DNA of 64,000 nucleotides. It comes from Lachnoclostridium sp. An196. GTDB lineage: Bacteria > Bacillota > Clostridia > Lachnospirales > Lachnospiraceae. Position numbers and translations under genes: made by a program. Below, in pieces: positions 50,495-58,507 of this stretch (the stretch's first letter is position 1; the number at the start of each line of letters is the position of its first letter). The notes under the pieces were generated by a model. It did no database searches. It saw only the letters and a list, made by a program, of their open reading frames with translations, and was not told the origin of the DNA. The DNA lies in the NCBI RefSeq assembly GCF_002160135.1, contig NZ_NFJZ01000010.1, positions 84,998 through 148,997 on the forward strand, written 5' to 3'.

Positions 50495-50530
50495 ACCGCC
50501 CTGTCCTCTGGTAAAGAATAGGCGGTTTAC
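50491..50530 (+). terminator. Terminator after the Hol_Tox gene
   Basis: GTAAACCGCC (50491-50500) pairs with GGCGGTTTAC (50521-50530). The left arm contains the toxin stop codon. TTTC follows. Confidence 0.75.
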
Positions 50531-50668
50531 TTTCAAGTAAAAGTCTAACTGTTACCGGAACGGGGAACCCGTACCTCCCTTGGATAATCTGTCCCGCCTG
50601 CCCGCCGACCACGCCAGAAAAGCCTTGCTATGGCGGGGGTATCGGCCTAAATGCGTAGAATGTAGGCG

Positions 50669-51571
50669 TTATTCATCCTTATTGTCGTCTGTTTCCTCTG
50701 TTTGTTCCGGCAAAGCAGCCGCATCCTCTACAATATCGGTTATAAGCTGCCGGAAGTCTTTGGCGTTTTGGGAAGTAATCACCGGCTTCCCTGTTGTATC
50801 TTCAATCTCTTTCCGGGTATTTCCCGCTATCGAACCGCCTTTGTGCGCCACTTTCTGATTTTCAGAAAAAGTAGTGGGCTTTACAGTTTTAGAAATCTCC
50901 GTTGTAGTCGCTTCGGCAAGCATTGTCAAAACCAGTTCCAGATCACTCATGTTGTCCCGGAGGTTTTCTTTTTTCAACCCTTTCAGCTTTTTGTACTGGC
51001 GGGTTGTCATGCCAGACCATGCGCGGGAAATCTCGTCTGTCAGGATCGCATATTCCTTTCCCTTTTCCACACCGCGCTTTTGCCACTCGTCTGTCAGCTC
51101 ATTGCGAATACGGATCGCCAAAAGGCGCTGATGTACCCATTCCTCGGAATATCCTTTTTTCAGATAGGTTTCTAACGCCCGGTCAATGGCCTGTTCCGGG
51201 TCAATGGTTTCTTCAATCCGTTCCCGGCCCACCCTTGCCAGCCATGCCTTGAACGGCTCGGCTTTGGGGGAGGGAACAGACTGGATAATCCGCAATAGCT
51301 GTTCTGTATTGGCAACATCAGTTTTATATCTTTTCCCATCAGAGGACAGCATTTTCAGTTGTACGATTTTCTCGTACAACTCAACCGCACCCTCTTTTTT
51401 CAGCTTCCGCTTTAAATCACTCCAATACCGGCGGGGATTTTCTGTGCCGGTCAAAACGGAGATAACATCTACAATGGAAAAGTACCATTCTTCTTGTTCT
51501 TCGTCCCATGCGGTACGGATTTTTTTATCTTCAAATAGCTGGATCGCGTCATTATTTATCAATTCGCCCAT
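50669..51571 (-). CDS. Bro-N family phage-type antirepressor
   Basis: A 300-residue protein. The N-terminal 110 residues form a Bro-N domain: IRTAWDEEQEEWYFSIVDVISVLTGTENPRRYWSDLKRKL (split, near residue 18-57), then LKMLSSDGKRYKTDVANTEQLLRII. The middle (AIRIRNELTDEWQKRGVEKGKEYAIL) and the Lys/Thr-rich C-terminal part are typical of long Bro-N proteins in Clostridia mobile elements. It may bind DNA or a repressor; its target is unknown. It lies within the decayed element and is not accompanied by phage structural genes. Confidence 0.85.
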   Translation of the reverse strand: MGELINNDAIQLFEDKKIRTAWDEEQEEWYFSIVDVISVLTGTENPRRYWSDLKRKLKKEGAVELYEKIVQLKMLSSDGKRYKTDVANTEQLLRIIQSVPSPKAEPFKAWLARVGRERIEETIDPEQAIDRALETYLKKGYSEEWVHQRLLAIRIRNELTDEWQKRGVEKGKEYAILTDEISRAWSGMTTRQYKKLKGLKKENLRDNMSDLELVLTMLAEATTTEISKTVKPTTFSENQKVAHKGGSIAGNTRKEIEDTTGKPVITSQNAKDFRQLITDIVEDAAALPEQTEETDDNKDE

Positions 51572-51646
51572 TGCTATGTACCTCTCTTTCGCGGGGATAA
51601 TTACAGTTTACCGTATCTTTTTGAAAAAATCTACCTCTGGCGCGGC

Positions 51647-51835
51647 TCATTTCCCGGAAAGCTGCCAGTATTTTTGCCGCTGCCGTTCAGTTTCTTTCTT
51701 CCGGCGCATCCGCACCGCGCAATCCGGGCAGTATTTGGCCCGGTTGGACTTCGGCGTGAACACGGCCCCGCACTCAACGCAGCGTTTCACCTCGTCCCGG
51801 CTCTTGCTGATCTCGGCGCACAGGGCCGCGTCCAT
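51647..51835 (-). pseudogene. C-terminal fragment of a Cys-rich VLP-domain conjugative-element protein
   Basis: About 62 codons encode DAALCAEISKSRDEVKRC, VECGAVFTPKSNRAKYC and PDCAVRMRRKKETERQRQ, which resemble the end of the cysteine-rich VLP proteins of clostridial integrative conjugative elements. The expected Cys-rich N-terminal half (before the VLP motif) is missing. Upstream of about 51838 the frame reads unrelated residues (SPPRGSHTA), so a deletion joint lies there. Four Cys in a C-x2-C pair arrangement suggest a zinc ribbon. Confidence 0.65.
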
Positions 51836-51952
51836 GGCCGTGTGAGAACCACGCGGGGGTGAAAGTCCCGTAGAGCTGCGCCAGCAGCCGTCCGTTATGG
51901 CCCCTTTTGCAACTACAAACCTTTTTTAGCCATTGGAAAGGGGGCTAAAAGT
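51836..51952. other. Deletion joint and xis leader region
   Basis: No gene is seen in this short stretch. It starts at the broken end of the VLP fragment and ends with GGAAAGGGGGC, the ribosome-binding site of xis. GGCCCCTTT and AAAGGGGGCT form a loose inverted repeat. Confidence 0.5.
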
Positions 51953-52156
51953 ATGAATAATACTGATGTGCCAATCTGGGAAAAATACACGCTGACGATT
52001 GAAGAAGCGTCCAAATATTTCCGCGTCGGGGAAAACAAACTGCGTAAACTGGCCGAGGAAAACCCTACCGCTGGCTGGGTGATTATGAACGGCAACCGCA
52101 TCCAAATCAAGCGGAAGCAGTTTGAAAAAATAATTGATAGCCTTGACGCCATATAG
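51953..52156 (+). CDS. xis: Tn916-type excisionase
   Basis: A 67-residue winged-helix protein: [32 protein letters not shown] and [20 protein letters not shown]. This is the Tn916 Xis family pattern and full length. It would direct excision together with the integrase, but the integrase next to it is broken. A GGAAAGGGGGC ribosome-binding site lies just upstream. It is followed 79 bases later by the int gene, the usual order at one end of Tn916-like elements. Confidence 0.9.
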   Translation: MNNTDVPIWEKYTLTIEEASKYFRVGENKLRKLAEENPTAGWVIMNGNRIQIKRKQFEKIIDSLDAI

Positions 52157-52235
52157 TGAAATCGGGCCTTGAATATGCTATAATATCCTTATAGCGTGTC
52201 AAGGCTCTTTCCGTCATGGAAAGGAGCATGACGAT

Positions 52236-52711
52236 ATGCCGAGAAAAGAACGAGATGAAAAAAGGCGCGACAGCAAAGGCCGCCTTTTGAAATCTGGAGA
52301 GAGCCAGCGACCAGACGGAAGATACGCTTACAAATATATAGACACCTTTGGAAACCCCAAGTTTGTGTACTCATGGAAGTTAGTACCCACCGACAAAATC
52401 CCTGCCGGGAAGCGCCCCGACCTTTCTCTGCGTGAGAAAGTCAGGCAGATACAACAGGACATTGCCGACGGGATCGACCCCATCGGCAAGAAAATGACGG
52501 TCTGCCAGCTTTATGCCAAGTACATCCGGCAGCGGGGAAATGTGAAGCGTGGGACGAAAAAAGCCGCGAACAGTTGATGAAACTTTTGTCGGACGACAAA
52601 CTGGGGGCGGCCAGCATCGACAGCGTGAAGCTGTCCGACGCAAAAGAATGGGCCTTGCGTATGCAGGAACAGGGCGTTGCCTACAACACCATCTGCAACA
52701 GCAAGCGTTCC
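52236..52711 (+). pseudogene. int: Tn916-type integrase, frameshifted and truncated
   Basis: The N-terminal arm-binding domain is clear: RRDSKGRLLKSGESQRPDGRYAYKYID near residue 10 (split) and GKKMTVCQLYAKYIRQRG. The frame shifts in a run of six A (52557-52562); a seventh A would restore KKSREQLMKLLSDDKLGAAS. SIDSVKLSDAKEWALRMQEQGVAY then continues the core-binding domain. Likeness ends at about 52711 after NTICNSKRS, where unrelated DNA begins. The whole catalytic domain (R-H-R-Y) is gone, so the element cannot move by itself. Confidence 0.88.
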
Positions 52712-52870
52712 AGGATTTCTTTCTATGTCATATCCCAAATGCGCACACATACCATTTTGAAATCTTCTTCCACAATTAGTACAAGCATCGCGATGCTCGT
52801 TGTAAAACACATCCAATTCGCGGGTGTGCCTATGTGTCATTTCCTGCATCACTTCCCCCCACTCTCTCAT
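52712..52870 (-). pseudogene. N-terminal fragment of a Cys-containing hypothetical protein
   Basis: Starting at 52870, about 50 codons read MREWGEVMQEMTHRHTRELD, then VFYNEHRDACTNCGRRF and MCAHLGYDIERN before the frame enters antisense integrase DNA. The CxxC and later Cys/His look like a small zinc-binding unit. The joint with the integrase fragment is at about 52711. I do not recognise the family. Confidence 0.5.
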
Positions 52871-52890
52871 GTTCTATTTTTTAAAATTGA

Positions 52891-53520
52891 TTAAGTGTTT
52901 TGCAAATAGTATTCATTCAATATATCTGCTAAGGCTTTTGGATTTTCTTCATTGACAACATGGCCTGTATTCTCAATAATTTTCAATTCTGCGCTTCTAA
53001 TATTTTGTGATAAGTAATCCGCTGATTTCATATTTGCACTGTCTTTCTTTCCGCAAAGAATTAAAGTGGGGCATTTAATATTTTTCATCCTATCACTGAA
53101 ATCTAAATTCTTCATAGTATCCCCTAAAGCAAATGTGCTCTTTTTATCAAATGCCATAGTTTCAAAAATAGATTTTGGTAAAAATCTGAAAATTATATTT
53201 TGAAAACTAAATGCTACTTTCGGAACTTTATATGGCGTTCCGATTAAAACTAATGTTTTCACTTTTTGCGGGAAATCCAAAGCAAAATTCAGAGCCAAAA
53301 TACCACCTAATGAAAGGCCGCATAAATGAATTTGTCCGTCAAATTCGTTACAATATTTTACAAATGAAGAATATAGATTTTCGTAGCTTGCCTCTTTCCC
53401 TTCAAGGATGGAGGATAAATTTGGACATACAATATCTTCGTTGTTTGTCATGTATGAAATTGTTTTTTCCCAACTTGTTGCTTTGTGTCCTGAGCCGTGA
53501 ACAAATATTTTTGTTGCCAT
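52891..53520 (-). CDS. Alpha/beta hydrolase, AT-rich
   Basis: A 209-residue alpha/beta hydrolase. KIFVHGSGHKATSWEKTI opens the fold (oxyanion HG), IHLCGLSLGGILALNFA holds the nucleophile Ser (GLSLG), PTLILCGKKDSANM the acid Asp and IENTGHVVNEENP the His. There is no signal peptide. Its DNA is far richer in A/T than the rest of the window, with codons such as AAA, TTT and ATA, so it was probably acquired from a low-GC Firmicute. It lies inside the decayed mobile element. Substrate unknown; lipase, esterase or peptidase are all possible. Confidence 0.88.
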   Translation of the reverse strand: MATKIFVHGSGHKATSWEKTISYMTNNEDIVCPNLSSILEGKEASYENLYSSFVKYCNEFDGQIHLCGLSLGGILALNFALDFPQKVKTLVLIGTPYKVPKVAFSFQNIIFRFLPKSIFETMAFDKKSTFALGDTMKNLDFSDRMKNIKCPTLILCGKKDSANMKSADYLSQNIRSAELKIIENTGHVVNEENPKALADILNEYYLQNT

Positions 53521-53545
53521 AAGTATCTCCTTTGAATTTTATGTT

Positions 53546-53760
53546 TTATTTTCCTGCCTGCTCAATCATCTTTTTCGCAAACTGCTGGAACAGTTCAACG
53601 GTTTCCTCATCCATCAGCGTAAGCTGTCCGATCTGTCCGGCAACCATAGCCGCTACATCGTCAATGGGAAGCGGGTTTTGCTTCTGTTCCGCCAGTGCGT
53701 CCCGCATGGCTTGGAACATAGCAGCGGTCACAGCTTCTCCCGGCTGTTCCCCGTTGTCAC
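53546..53760 (-). pseudogene. C-terminal fragment of an unrecognised mobile-element protein
   Basis: The frame reads NGEQPGEAVTAAMFQAMRDA, then LPIDDVAAMVAGQIGQL and DEETVELFQQFAKKMIEQ before its stop. A stop lies just upstream at about 53760 with no good ribosome-binding site, and base composition jumps to AT-rich there. It looks like the tail of a longer helical protein of a conjugative element. The family is not recognised. Confidence 0.4.
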
Positions 53761-53981
53761 ATTATACAGAATGATTGCAAAAATATAATTTCCAAAGTGT
53801 AAACTTCATCAAAATGCAATTCTCGCAAAATTCCGGGGATTGCATTTTTTCGTGTAGACTTAGGGTAGTTCATCGATGGACACACCTTGAAAACAGAATG
53901 ACCGTCCGAAAAGGGATGACAAATATTGTAAACGAGCACTTTTCAAATATTATGCAACACGAAATGCAACACGAAAAATAA
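53761..53981. other. AT-rich stretch at the right edge of the decayed element
   Basis: No convincing gene is seen. The sequence contains a short direct repeat (ATGCAACACGAA twice, near 53952-53975). It leads into the terminator of tRNA-Leu and could include the end of the element, but no duplicated attachment core was found by eye. Confidence 0.4.
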
Positions 53982-54005
53982 AAAGTCCCATTTACAGGGA
54001 CTTTT
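53981..54005 (-). terminator. Terminator of tRNA-Leu
   Basis: AAAAGTCCC (53981-53989) pairs with GGGACTTTT (53997-54005). On the minus strand the stem is followed by a T-rich run, 4 bases after the tRNA end. Confidence 0.85.
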
Positions 54006-54009
54006 ACCA

Positions 54010-54089
<80 letters not shown>

Positions 54090-54138
54090 CTGCCTTATCT
54101 ATGTTATCATCTGGCCTCGCAAAAGTCAATTGTCATTC

Positions 54139-54888
54139 TCAGAGCACGCCAAGAAGAGCCGCTGCCTCCAGCGCCGCCATCACCGCCGGCTGATGCAGCA
54201 GATAGATAATAAGGCTGTGTCTTCCCAGCCACTCCAGCCCCCGGATCCTGCAGGACAATGCACGCCGTACTCCTTCGCTTTTCATCAGGAATCTGTACAG
54301 AAAATATCCGCACAGGAACAGGAAAAACCATGGAAAGAAAGAGAAATAATCTCCCGACCAGAAACCCGGTTCCGGAAATCCCAGAAACGTAAGCAGAAAT
54401 CCGCGGTAAAGACTCTCCGGCACCGCACCCAGGCGAAGAGCCCCAAATCCCCAGAATCCTGCATTTATATCTCTGGTAAGTATAAACAGCAATGCGCTTC
54501 CGGCCAGGCCTGCCCATGCGGGCAGTTTATCCAGCAGACGGGAAAGCGGGATCTGTACCAGCATGGCGCTTCCCAGAAAAGTAAGGATGCCGAATAAGAT
54601 CCGTTGGGAAGGCATAAAAAGGAAAGTGACCGCTGTCACCAGTATCCCTCCGCCAAACACAGTCAGCCCCCGTCTCAGAGGCTGTTTCCCCAGATTCCAG
54701 CAGAAACCGGACAGCAGGATAAACGTCCAGCAGACGCTCTGCTGCCATACACGCCCCGGCGTGTCCCAGAACCAGAAGACATCCGCTCCGTAGATCTCCA
54801 CTAAATCGTACATCCCATGGTAAGCAATCATGCTGATCAGGGTCAGCCCTCTGAGCGCATCCAGCAGATGATACCGCTCCCGCGTCAT
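54139..54888 (-). CDS. DUF1624/HGSNAT-type membrane acyltransferase
   Basis: A 249-residue protein with about seven membrane segments. RYHLLDALRGLTLISMIAYHGMYDL at the N-terminus (split) is the heparan-alpha-glucosaminide N-acetyltransferase catalytic-domain pattern, with the conserved Asp-Arg and a His. GRHSLIIYLLHQPAV near the C-terminus is also a family block. Such proteins move acyl groups across the membrane onto surface glycans; the acceptor is unknown. Its start overlaps the thioesterase gene by four bases. Confidence 0.87.
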   Translation of the reverse strand: MTRERYHLLDALRGLTLISMIAYHGMYDLVEIYGADVFWFWDTPGRVWQQSVCWTFILLSGFCWNLGKQPLRRGLTVFGGGILVTAVTFLFMPSQRILFGILTFLGSAMLVQIPLSRLLDKLPAWAGLAGSALLFILTRDINAGFWGFGALRLGAVPESLYRGFLLTFLGFPEPGFWSGDYFSFFPWFFLFLCGYFLYRFLMKSEGVRRALSCRIRGLEWLGRHSLIIYLLHQPAVMAALEAAALLGVL

Positions 54889-55313
54889 ACCTGCTCCTCC
54901 TGGCCAGCTGCCATAGCCTCTTTCATCTTCTCATAAAGCGCCGGAAGCTCCTTTTTAATCGTGACCGGACGGCCGTTTTTATTCAGATAGCAGTGGCGGG
55001 ACGTTCCTGTCGCACGCACTTCCCCGCTCTTTTCGTCTCTCATCACATAAGACAGCGCATATTTGATCCCATTAAATGATATCAGTTTCACCTCAATAAT
55101 AACCCGGTCTCCGAAATGAGTCATGGATTTATATTCACATTCTACTGCCAATACCGGACTTATGATTCCTGCTTCCTCTACCATACTGTATGGAAAATCC
55201 ATCTCATCCATGTACGCGATCCTTGCCTCTTCCATCCAGCGAATGTAATTAGAATGATGAATGATGCCCATCTGATCTGTCTCATAATACTGTGCCTGAT
55301 GAATATATGTCAT
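54885..55313 (-). CDS. Acyl-CoA thioesterase (YbgC/4HBT hotdog family)
   Basis: A 142-residue hotdog-fold protein. QAQYYETDQMGIIHHSNYIRWMEEAR has the YbgC-type Asp in DQMG and the His of the active site (split, near residue 5-30). VECEYKSMTHFGDRVIIEVKL and TGTSRHCYLNKNGRPVTI follow. I start at ATG 55313, six bases after GGAGGGG. It is upstream of, and overlapping with, the membrane acyltransferase gene. Confidence 0.9.
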   Translation of the reverse strand: MTYIHQAQYYETDQMGIIHHSNYIRWMEEARIAYMDEMDFPYSMVEEAGIISPVLAVECEYKSMTHFGDRVIIEVKLISFNGIKYALSYVMRDEKSGEVRATGTSRHCYLNKNGRPVTIKKELPALYEKMKEAMAAGQEEQV

Positions 55314-55359
55314 AGTTTTCCCCTCCATATAGAATCAGCAGAAGCTGTATGAGCTTCTG

Positions 55360-56706
55360 CTAATTCATTGTATCATCTTTATCCGCATTTTCAAAGAGAA
55401 TTGTGATCCGGGTACCTTTTCCCGGTTCGCTTTCCAGCTTCATCTCCGCTTCATGCTGCGCCACGATATGCTTCACGATCGCCAGCCCCAGTCCGGTTCC
55501 CCCGGTGGCTTTGGAACGGCTCTTGTCCACCCGGTAAAATCTCTCAAAGACACGGCTTTGATGTTTTTCCGGAATACCGATACCGGTATCCTCCACGCAG
55601 AGACGCACTTTTTCTCCCTCCGGTTTGACACGGACCACCACGCTTCCGTTAATGTTATTGTAACGGATCGCGTTATCGCAGAGATTGTAAAGTACCTCAT
55701 CCACCATCTCCCGGTTTCCCATAATATACGCGGGCTCTCCTTCCAGCTTCAGCGTCACCTGATGCTTTTCCGCGTTGACCTGGAGCATATCCACGCAGTT
55801 TTCCGCCATCTGATAAAGCGGCAGCCGGTCAAGTACCAACGTCGTCGTCTCCATCACATCCAGCTCTGACAGCTTAATAATATCATTGATGGTTGTGAGC
55901 AGTCTGGTGGCGCTGCGATGAATCTCGCCCGCGAATCTGGGAATATCCGTCTGCGACACCATATTATGCTCGATCAGTTCCGCATATCCGGAAATGGAAG
56001 TAAGCGGAGTCTTCAGTTCATGAGATACATTCGCGGTAAAATCCTGCCGCATCTTGGCGTTTCTCATAATATCGTCATGCTGTTTACGAATTGTATTGAC
56101 GAATGGAATCATCTCTTTATATACCGGCATAGTTTCTTCTTCATCCAGGTGCTCCGCCAGCTGTGTAATCGGCGCCATTAAAGATTTTGTCGCTCGCGCA
56201 GACAACAGGATGCAGAGAATCAGAATCAGCAGCGCCAAGGCAAGCGATATAGGCAATGCGCTTCTAAAAATATCCCACACACTGGAAGCTTCTTTCGCCA
56301 CGCGCAGCACTGTCCCGTCCTCTTGCTGTACCGCATAATAAAACGCGTCCCGATCCAGAGTATTCGACCTGCGCACCGCCAGGCCTTCTCCCTGTTCCGA
56401 AGCCAGCTCTACTTCCGGCCGGTTTCCGTGATTGTCCAGATCTCCCACTGCCACATCATTATCGTAGATTACTGTCCCATCCGTATCGATTAAAGTGATA
56501 CGCAGTTCATCTGCTCCCACATCTGTGTAAACCTCTTCCTGTCCATCGAAGATGCCCGCGCTCTGAATCACCCGCGCACAGGTTCTGAGCTCATCCAGAA
56601 TCTCGTTCCGAAAAAAACCAGAAAAGACCGCCGTCACCAGGACGGTGGTCAGAAGAATACTCGAAAGAGCTACCAGAATAAATTCACGCTGTATTTTATT
56701 TTTCAT
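55360..56706 (-). CDS. PhoR-type sensor histidine kinase
   Basis: A 448-residue kinase: first helix (LVALSSILLTTVLVTAVFSGF, residues 11-31), an extracytoplasmic sensor domain (32-150), a second helix (LPISLALALLILILCILLSA), then the dimerisation helix with DFTANVSHELKTPLTSISGY and the phosphorylated His. The ATPase has CDNAIRYNN, VEDTGIGIPEKH and GTGLGLAIVKHIV. It shares a four-base overlap with the upstream response-regulator gene. No pst or pho genes are close, so phosphate sensing is not proven. Confidence 0.93.
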   Translation of the reverse strand: MKNKIQREFILVALSSILLTTVLVTAVFSGFFRNEILDELRTCARVIQSAGIFDGQEEVYTDVGADELRITLIDTDGTVIYDNDVAVGDLDNHGNRPEVELASEQGEGLAVRRSNTLDRDAFYYAVQQEDGTVLRVAKEASSVWDIFRSALPISLALALLILILCILLSARATKSLMAPITQLAEHLDEEETMPVYKEMIPFVNTIRKQHDDIMRNAKMRQDFTANVSHELKTPLTSISGYAELIEHNMVSQTDIPRFAGEIHRSATRLLTTINDIIKLSELDVMETTTLVLDRLPLYQMAENCVDMLQVNAEKHQVTLKLEGEPAYIMGNREMVDEVLYNLCDNAIRYNNINGSVVVRVKPEGEKVRLCVEDTGIGIPEKHQSRVFERFYRVDKSRSKATGGTGLGLAIVKHIVAQHEAEMKLESEPGKGTRITILFENADKDDTMN

Positions 56707-57374
56707 TCAATCATGTACCCCACATTACGCACTGTTTTGATCAACGATCCCGCGCTTTTCAGTTTCTGGCGCAAAGTTTTGATATGCACATCCAGCGTCC
56801 GGGATTCCCCTTCAAAATTGATTCCCCAGATTCTTTCCATAATCACATCACGGGACATAACGATCCCCTGATTCTGGATCAACAATTTCAAAAGCTCATA
56901 TTCCTTGAAAGTCAGATCACAGGGTTCATCTTTCACATACACCATGTGTTTTTCCCCATCCAGAAAAATATCTCCGGTAGAAAGGAATTTCTCTTCTTCC
57001 ATATTCATGCTGCGTCGAAGCAGTGCTTTAACCCTGGAAATCAGCTCCATCACTCCAAACGGTTTCGTAATATAATCATCCGCTCCCATATCCAGGCCTT
57101 TAACCTTATCGATCTCTGTAGTTTTGGCCGTCACCATCATTACCGGCACTTTTTTCGTGTCCGGAATGCTGCGCAGCTTTCTCACGATCTCAAGCCCGTC
57201 CTCATCCGGAAGCATAATATCAAGTAAAATCAAATCCGGAACCTTCTCCGCGATCTGATGAAAAAAGTCTCTGGCACACTCATAACCGCTTACCTGATAT
57301 CCGCTGTTTTTCAGCGCAAAGCTTTCGATCTCTCTAATATTTTGATCATCTTCGACAATATAAATCAATGCCAT
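56703..57374 (-). CDS. PhoB/OmpR-family response regulator
   Basis: A 223-residue regulator. The receiver has YIVEDDQNIREIE, the phosphorylation Asp in LILLDIMLPDEDGLEIV near residue 51 and the Lys in DDYITKPFGVMEL. The winged-helix output has LTFKEYELLKLLIQNQGIVMSRDVIMERIWG (split) and ESRTLDVHIKTLRQKL. The start at 57374 is favoured over an upstream in-frame Met because GAGAGG lies nine bases before it. It is the first gene of the two-component operon. Confidence 0.94.
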   Translation of the reverse strand: MALIYIVEDDQNIREIESFALKNSGYQVSGYECARDFFHQIAEKVPDLILLDIMLPDEDGLEIVRKLRSIPDTKKVPVMMVTAKTTEIDKVKGLDMGADDYITKPFGVMELISRVKALLRRSMNMEEEKFLSTGDIFLDGEKHMVYVKDEPCDLTFKEYELLKLLIQNQGIVMSRDVIMERIWGINFEGESRTLDVHIKTLRQKLKSAGSLIKTVRNVGYMIE

Positions 57375-57860
57375 CTTCCACAACCTCTCCAGATACCATT
57401 TTTTATTCTTTGATTCCAAAATATCCTCTTAATTGTACATCATACTATAATACGGCTGTAAATTCCAGGAGGTATCTATGTAAAATCCATGTAAAATTTG
57501 TTCCCGGTCCGCCTGAGACGGCCCGCATAAATGTCCGGCAAAGACGCAGAAGAACCAGAGGCGGGGGACCTCTGGTTCTTCTGCAACAACTTTTATGTAT
57601 ATTTATCGAAGACACTGCATAAAAGAATAATCAAAAGGGAGGGTTTATTCATAAAGGGGGATTAGGGGGGTTGCAGTATCCTCATTCATACATGACAAAT
57701 GAGATGATAACTTTATGTGATATCGTTCTCACTTGACGTATATTATTATACGTCCTGGATGTATAATTGTACATTGACGAAACGCATAAAAATTTGTCGA
57801 ATTTCCAGATATTATGAAACAAAAAGAACAATCCGAAAAAACACCTTGGTCTTATTGTAT
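57375..57860. other. Intergenic stretch without a recognised gene
   Basis: About 490 bases between the response-regulator start and the tRNA cluster. It holds one strong hairpin (57546-57584). The rest is AT-rich, and short open frames here have no ribosome-binding site or recognisable product. Confidence 0.6.
57546..57584. terminator. 16-bp hairpin in the intergenic region
   Basis: A 16-bp perfect stem (GCAGAAGAACCAGAGG at 57546-57561, partner at 57569-57584) with a seven-base loop CGGGGGA. ACAACTTTT follows on the plus strand. It resembles a terminator, but no gene ends into it in this window. Confidence 0.6.
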
Positions 57861-57906
57861 AAAAAAACATCGCAAAACCAATTATTTATTGATTTCACGA
57901 TGTTTT
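57861..57906 (-). terminator. Terminator of the six-tRNA operon
   Basis: AAACATCG and CGATGTTT arms, with inner AATCAATAAATAATTGGTTTT pairing partly, end in seven T on the minus strand just after tRNA-Lys. Confidence 0.75.
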
Positions 57907-57907
57907 A

Positions 57908-57980
57908 TGAGACATCGGGGATTCGAACCCCGGACAACTTGATTAAAAGTCAAGTGCTCTACCAACTGAGCTAATATCCC
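57908..57980 (-). tRNA. tRNA-Lys (TTT)
   Basis: Acceptor GGGATAT/ATGTCTC with G-T pairs, anticodon stem CTTGA/TCAAG with loop CTTTTAA (anticodon TTT), T-loop TTCGAAT, discriminator A. It is the last gene of the six-tRNA operon. Confidence 0.94.
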
Positions 57981-58008
57981 ATTCAGCAATTATTTCTGCA
58001 TGCCCAAA

Positions 58009-58081
58009 CTGGGCTAGCTGGATTCGAACCAGCGTGATGCAGGAGTCAAAGTCCTGTGCCTTACCGCTTGGCGATAGCCCA
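58009..58081 (-). tRNA. tRNA-Gln (TTG)
   Basis: Acceptor TGGGCTA/TAGCCCA, anticodon stem CAGGA/TCCTG with loop CTTTGAC (anticodon TTG), discriminator G as in Bacillus tRNA-Gln. CCA is not encoded. Confidence 0.94.
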
Positions 58082-58096
58082 TTATCTTTGATTCAG

Positions 58097-58171
58097 GGTG
58101 GATACAGGGACTCGAACCCTGGGCCTCCAGAGCCACAATCTGGCGCGCTAACCAACTGCGCTATACCCACC
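58097..58171 (-). tRNA. tRNA-His (GTG)
   Basis: Acceptor GTGGGTA/TATCCAC with the extra 5' G (position -1) opposite discriminator C, which identifies tRNA-His. The anticodon loop is TTGTGGC (anticodon GTG). Confidence 0.94.
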
Positions 58172-58184
58172 ATATTAATTTAAA

Positions 58185-58258
<74 letters not shown>

Positions 58259-58279
58259 GTAGCTCCGGTTTTCCCGGAA

Positions 58280-58350
58280 AGCGGGTGATGGGAATCGAAC
58301 CCACGTATCTAGCTTGGAAGGCTAGTGTTCTACCATTGAACTACACCCGC
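58280..58350 (-). tRNA. tRNA-Gly (TCC)
   Basis: Acceptor GCGGGTG/CACCCGC, anticodon stem CTAGC/GCTAG with loop CTTCCAA (anticodon TCC), discriminator T. Confidence 0.94.
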
Positions 58351-58365
58351 ATAACGTCTTATCTA

Positions 58366-58440
58366 TCGGGGTGACAGGATTCGAACCTGCGACCTCCTGG
58401 TCCCAAACCAGGCGCTCTAGCCAAGCTGAGCCACACCCCG
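58366..58440 (-). tRNA. tRNA-Pro (TGG)
   Basis: Acceptor CGGGGTG/CACCCCG, anticodon stem CCTGG/CCAGG with loop TTTGGGA (anticodon TGG), discriminator A. It is first in the operon. Confidence 0.94.
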
Positions 58441-58469
58441 CAAGCGCCCTTTTTGTGGACACATATGGT

Positions 58470-58498
58470 ATTATATAAGACCGCATCGCAAATGTCAA
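58470..58498 (-). promoter_or_regulatory. Promoter of the six-tRNA operon
   Basis: Perfect TTGACA (58498-58493) and TATAAT (58475-58470) boxes are 17 bases apart on the minus strand, 30 bases before tRNA-Pro. Confidence 0.9.
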
Positions 58499-58507
58499 CT
58501 GTTTTTT

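Noticed and set aside
51838..51900. Possible group II intron remnant (GTGAAAGTCCC-like stretch)
   Set aside because: Only a short likeness; no domain V hairpin or reverse transcriptase fragment is nearby. A deletion joint explains the break in the VLP protein.
53775..53981. A 68-codon plus-strand open frame ending next to tRNA-Leu, considered as an integrase C-terminus
   Set aside because: It lacks the Arg-His-x-x-Arg and Tyr blocks of tyrosine recombinases and has no ribosome-binding site.
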